From: Propionivibrio limicola | GTDB lineage: Bacteria; Pseudomonadota; Gammaproteobacteria; Burkholderiales; Rhodocyclaceae | Length of the DNA: 64,000 nucleotides | Direction: 5' to 3' | NCBI RefSeq assembly: GCF_009469695.1 | Contig: NZ_SSSR01000004.1 | Span: 62,001-126,000 of the forward strand | Shown here: positions 63,995 through 64,000 of the stretch, one piece after another | Layout: each line of letters starts with the position of its first letter | Numbering within the stretch: the first letter of the stretch is position 1 | Program-made: the position numbers and the translations under genes | The notes under the pieces: generated by a model | Databases searched by the model: none | Told to the model about the DNA's origin: nothing | The model's input: only the letters and a program-made list of their open reading frames with translations

Positions 63995-64000
63995 ATATTT

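Overview
The window is a high-GC, gene-dense bacterial chromosome segment. A four-subunit urease cluster, acetoacetyl-CoA reductase (PhaB), H-NS-like, AsmA/DUF748 and BamD/RluD proteins, and the local orders gloB-methyltransferase-rnhA-dnaQ and uvrB/aminotransferase all point to a betaproteobacterium. I infer Rhodocyclales (Dechloromonas/Azonexus/Accumulibacter-like) from protein style, not from any search.

Layout. 0-5.8 kb: a complete urease operon, ureD-ureA-ureJ-ureB-ureC-ureE-ureF-ureG, many genes overlapping by a few bases. 5.8-8.5 kb: pgeF-rluD on the minus strand, divergent from bamD. 8.5-22.5 kb: signalling and housekeeping genes, including a Ser/Thr kinase-HDOD-GAF protein divergent from a chemoreceptor, a DUF3293 protein, RmuC, a giant DUF748/AsmA-like protein, a receiver-GGDEF plus lone-receiver pair, GloB, a methyltransferase, RNase HI and DnaQ.

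22.6-35.5 kb: a genomic island of about 12.9 kb in the 3' end of a tRNA-Leu(UAA) gene. It is bounded by an imperfect repeat of about 105 bp that includes the tRNA end. Paired integrase arm-type sites lie just inside both ends, and a P4-type integrase lies next to the intact tRNA. Cargo: two small phage-like genes, a complete potassium uptake locus kdpFABC-kdpDE preceded by two tiny membrane-protein genes and duplicated dyad operators, and an IS3-family element with a programmed -1 frameshift signal.

35.5-42.3 kb: a tRNA cluster (Gly, Cys, Gly, then Leu), a low-molecular-weight phosphatase, uvrB, an aromatic/aspartate aminotransferase, an AsmA-like fusion protein and tRNA-Asn. 42.3-47.8 kb: an FAD-linked dehydrogenase, an H-NS-like protein, RimO, a TPR-glycosyltransferase-like protein and PhaB.

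47.8-50.2 kb: a small operon (unknown coiled-coil protein, DUF2325 protein, 23-residue Cys/Lys-rich peptide) behind two Fur-box-like repeats. I regard this as the best candidate for an undescribed system. 50.2-58.4 kb: tesA divergent from a YbbA-type ATPase, a YqhD-like reductase, Hsp20 behind a sigma-32 promoter, NAD salvage genes (pncB, nicotinamidase-like), an orphan sulfoacetaldehyde acetyltransferase (xsc), a charged low-complexity protein and the 4.5S RNA. 58.4-64 kb: a compact minus-strand operon for an amino-acid ABC transporter, a DinG/YoaA helicase and an ATP-grasp-like protein.
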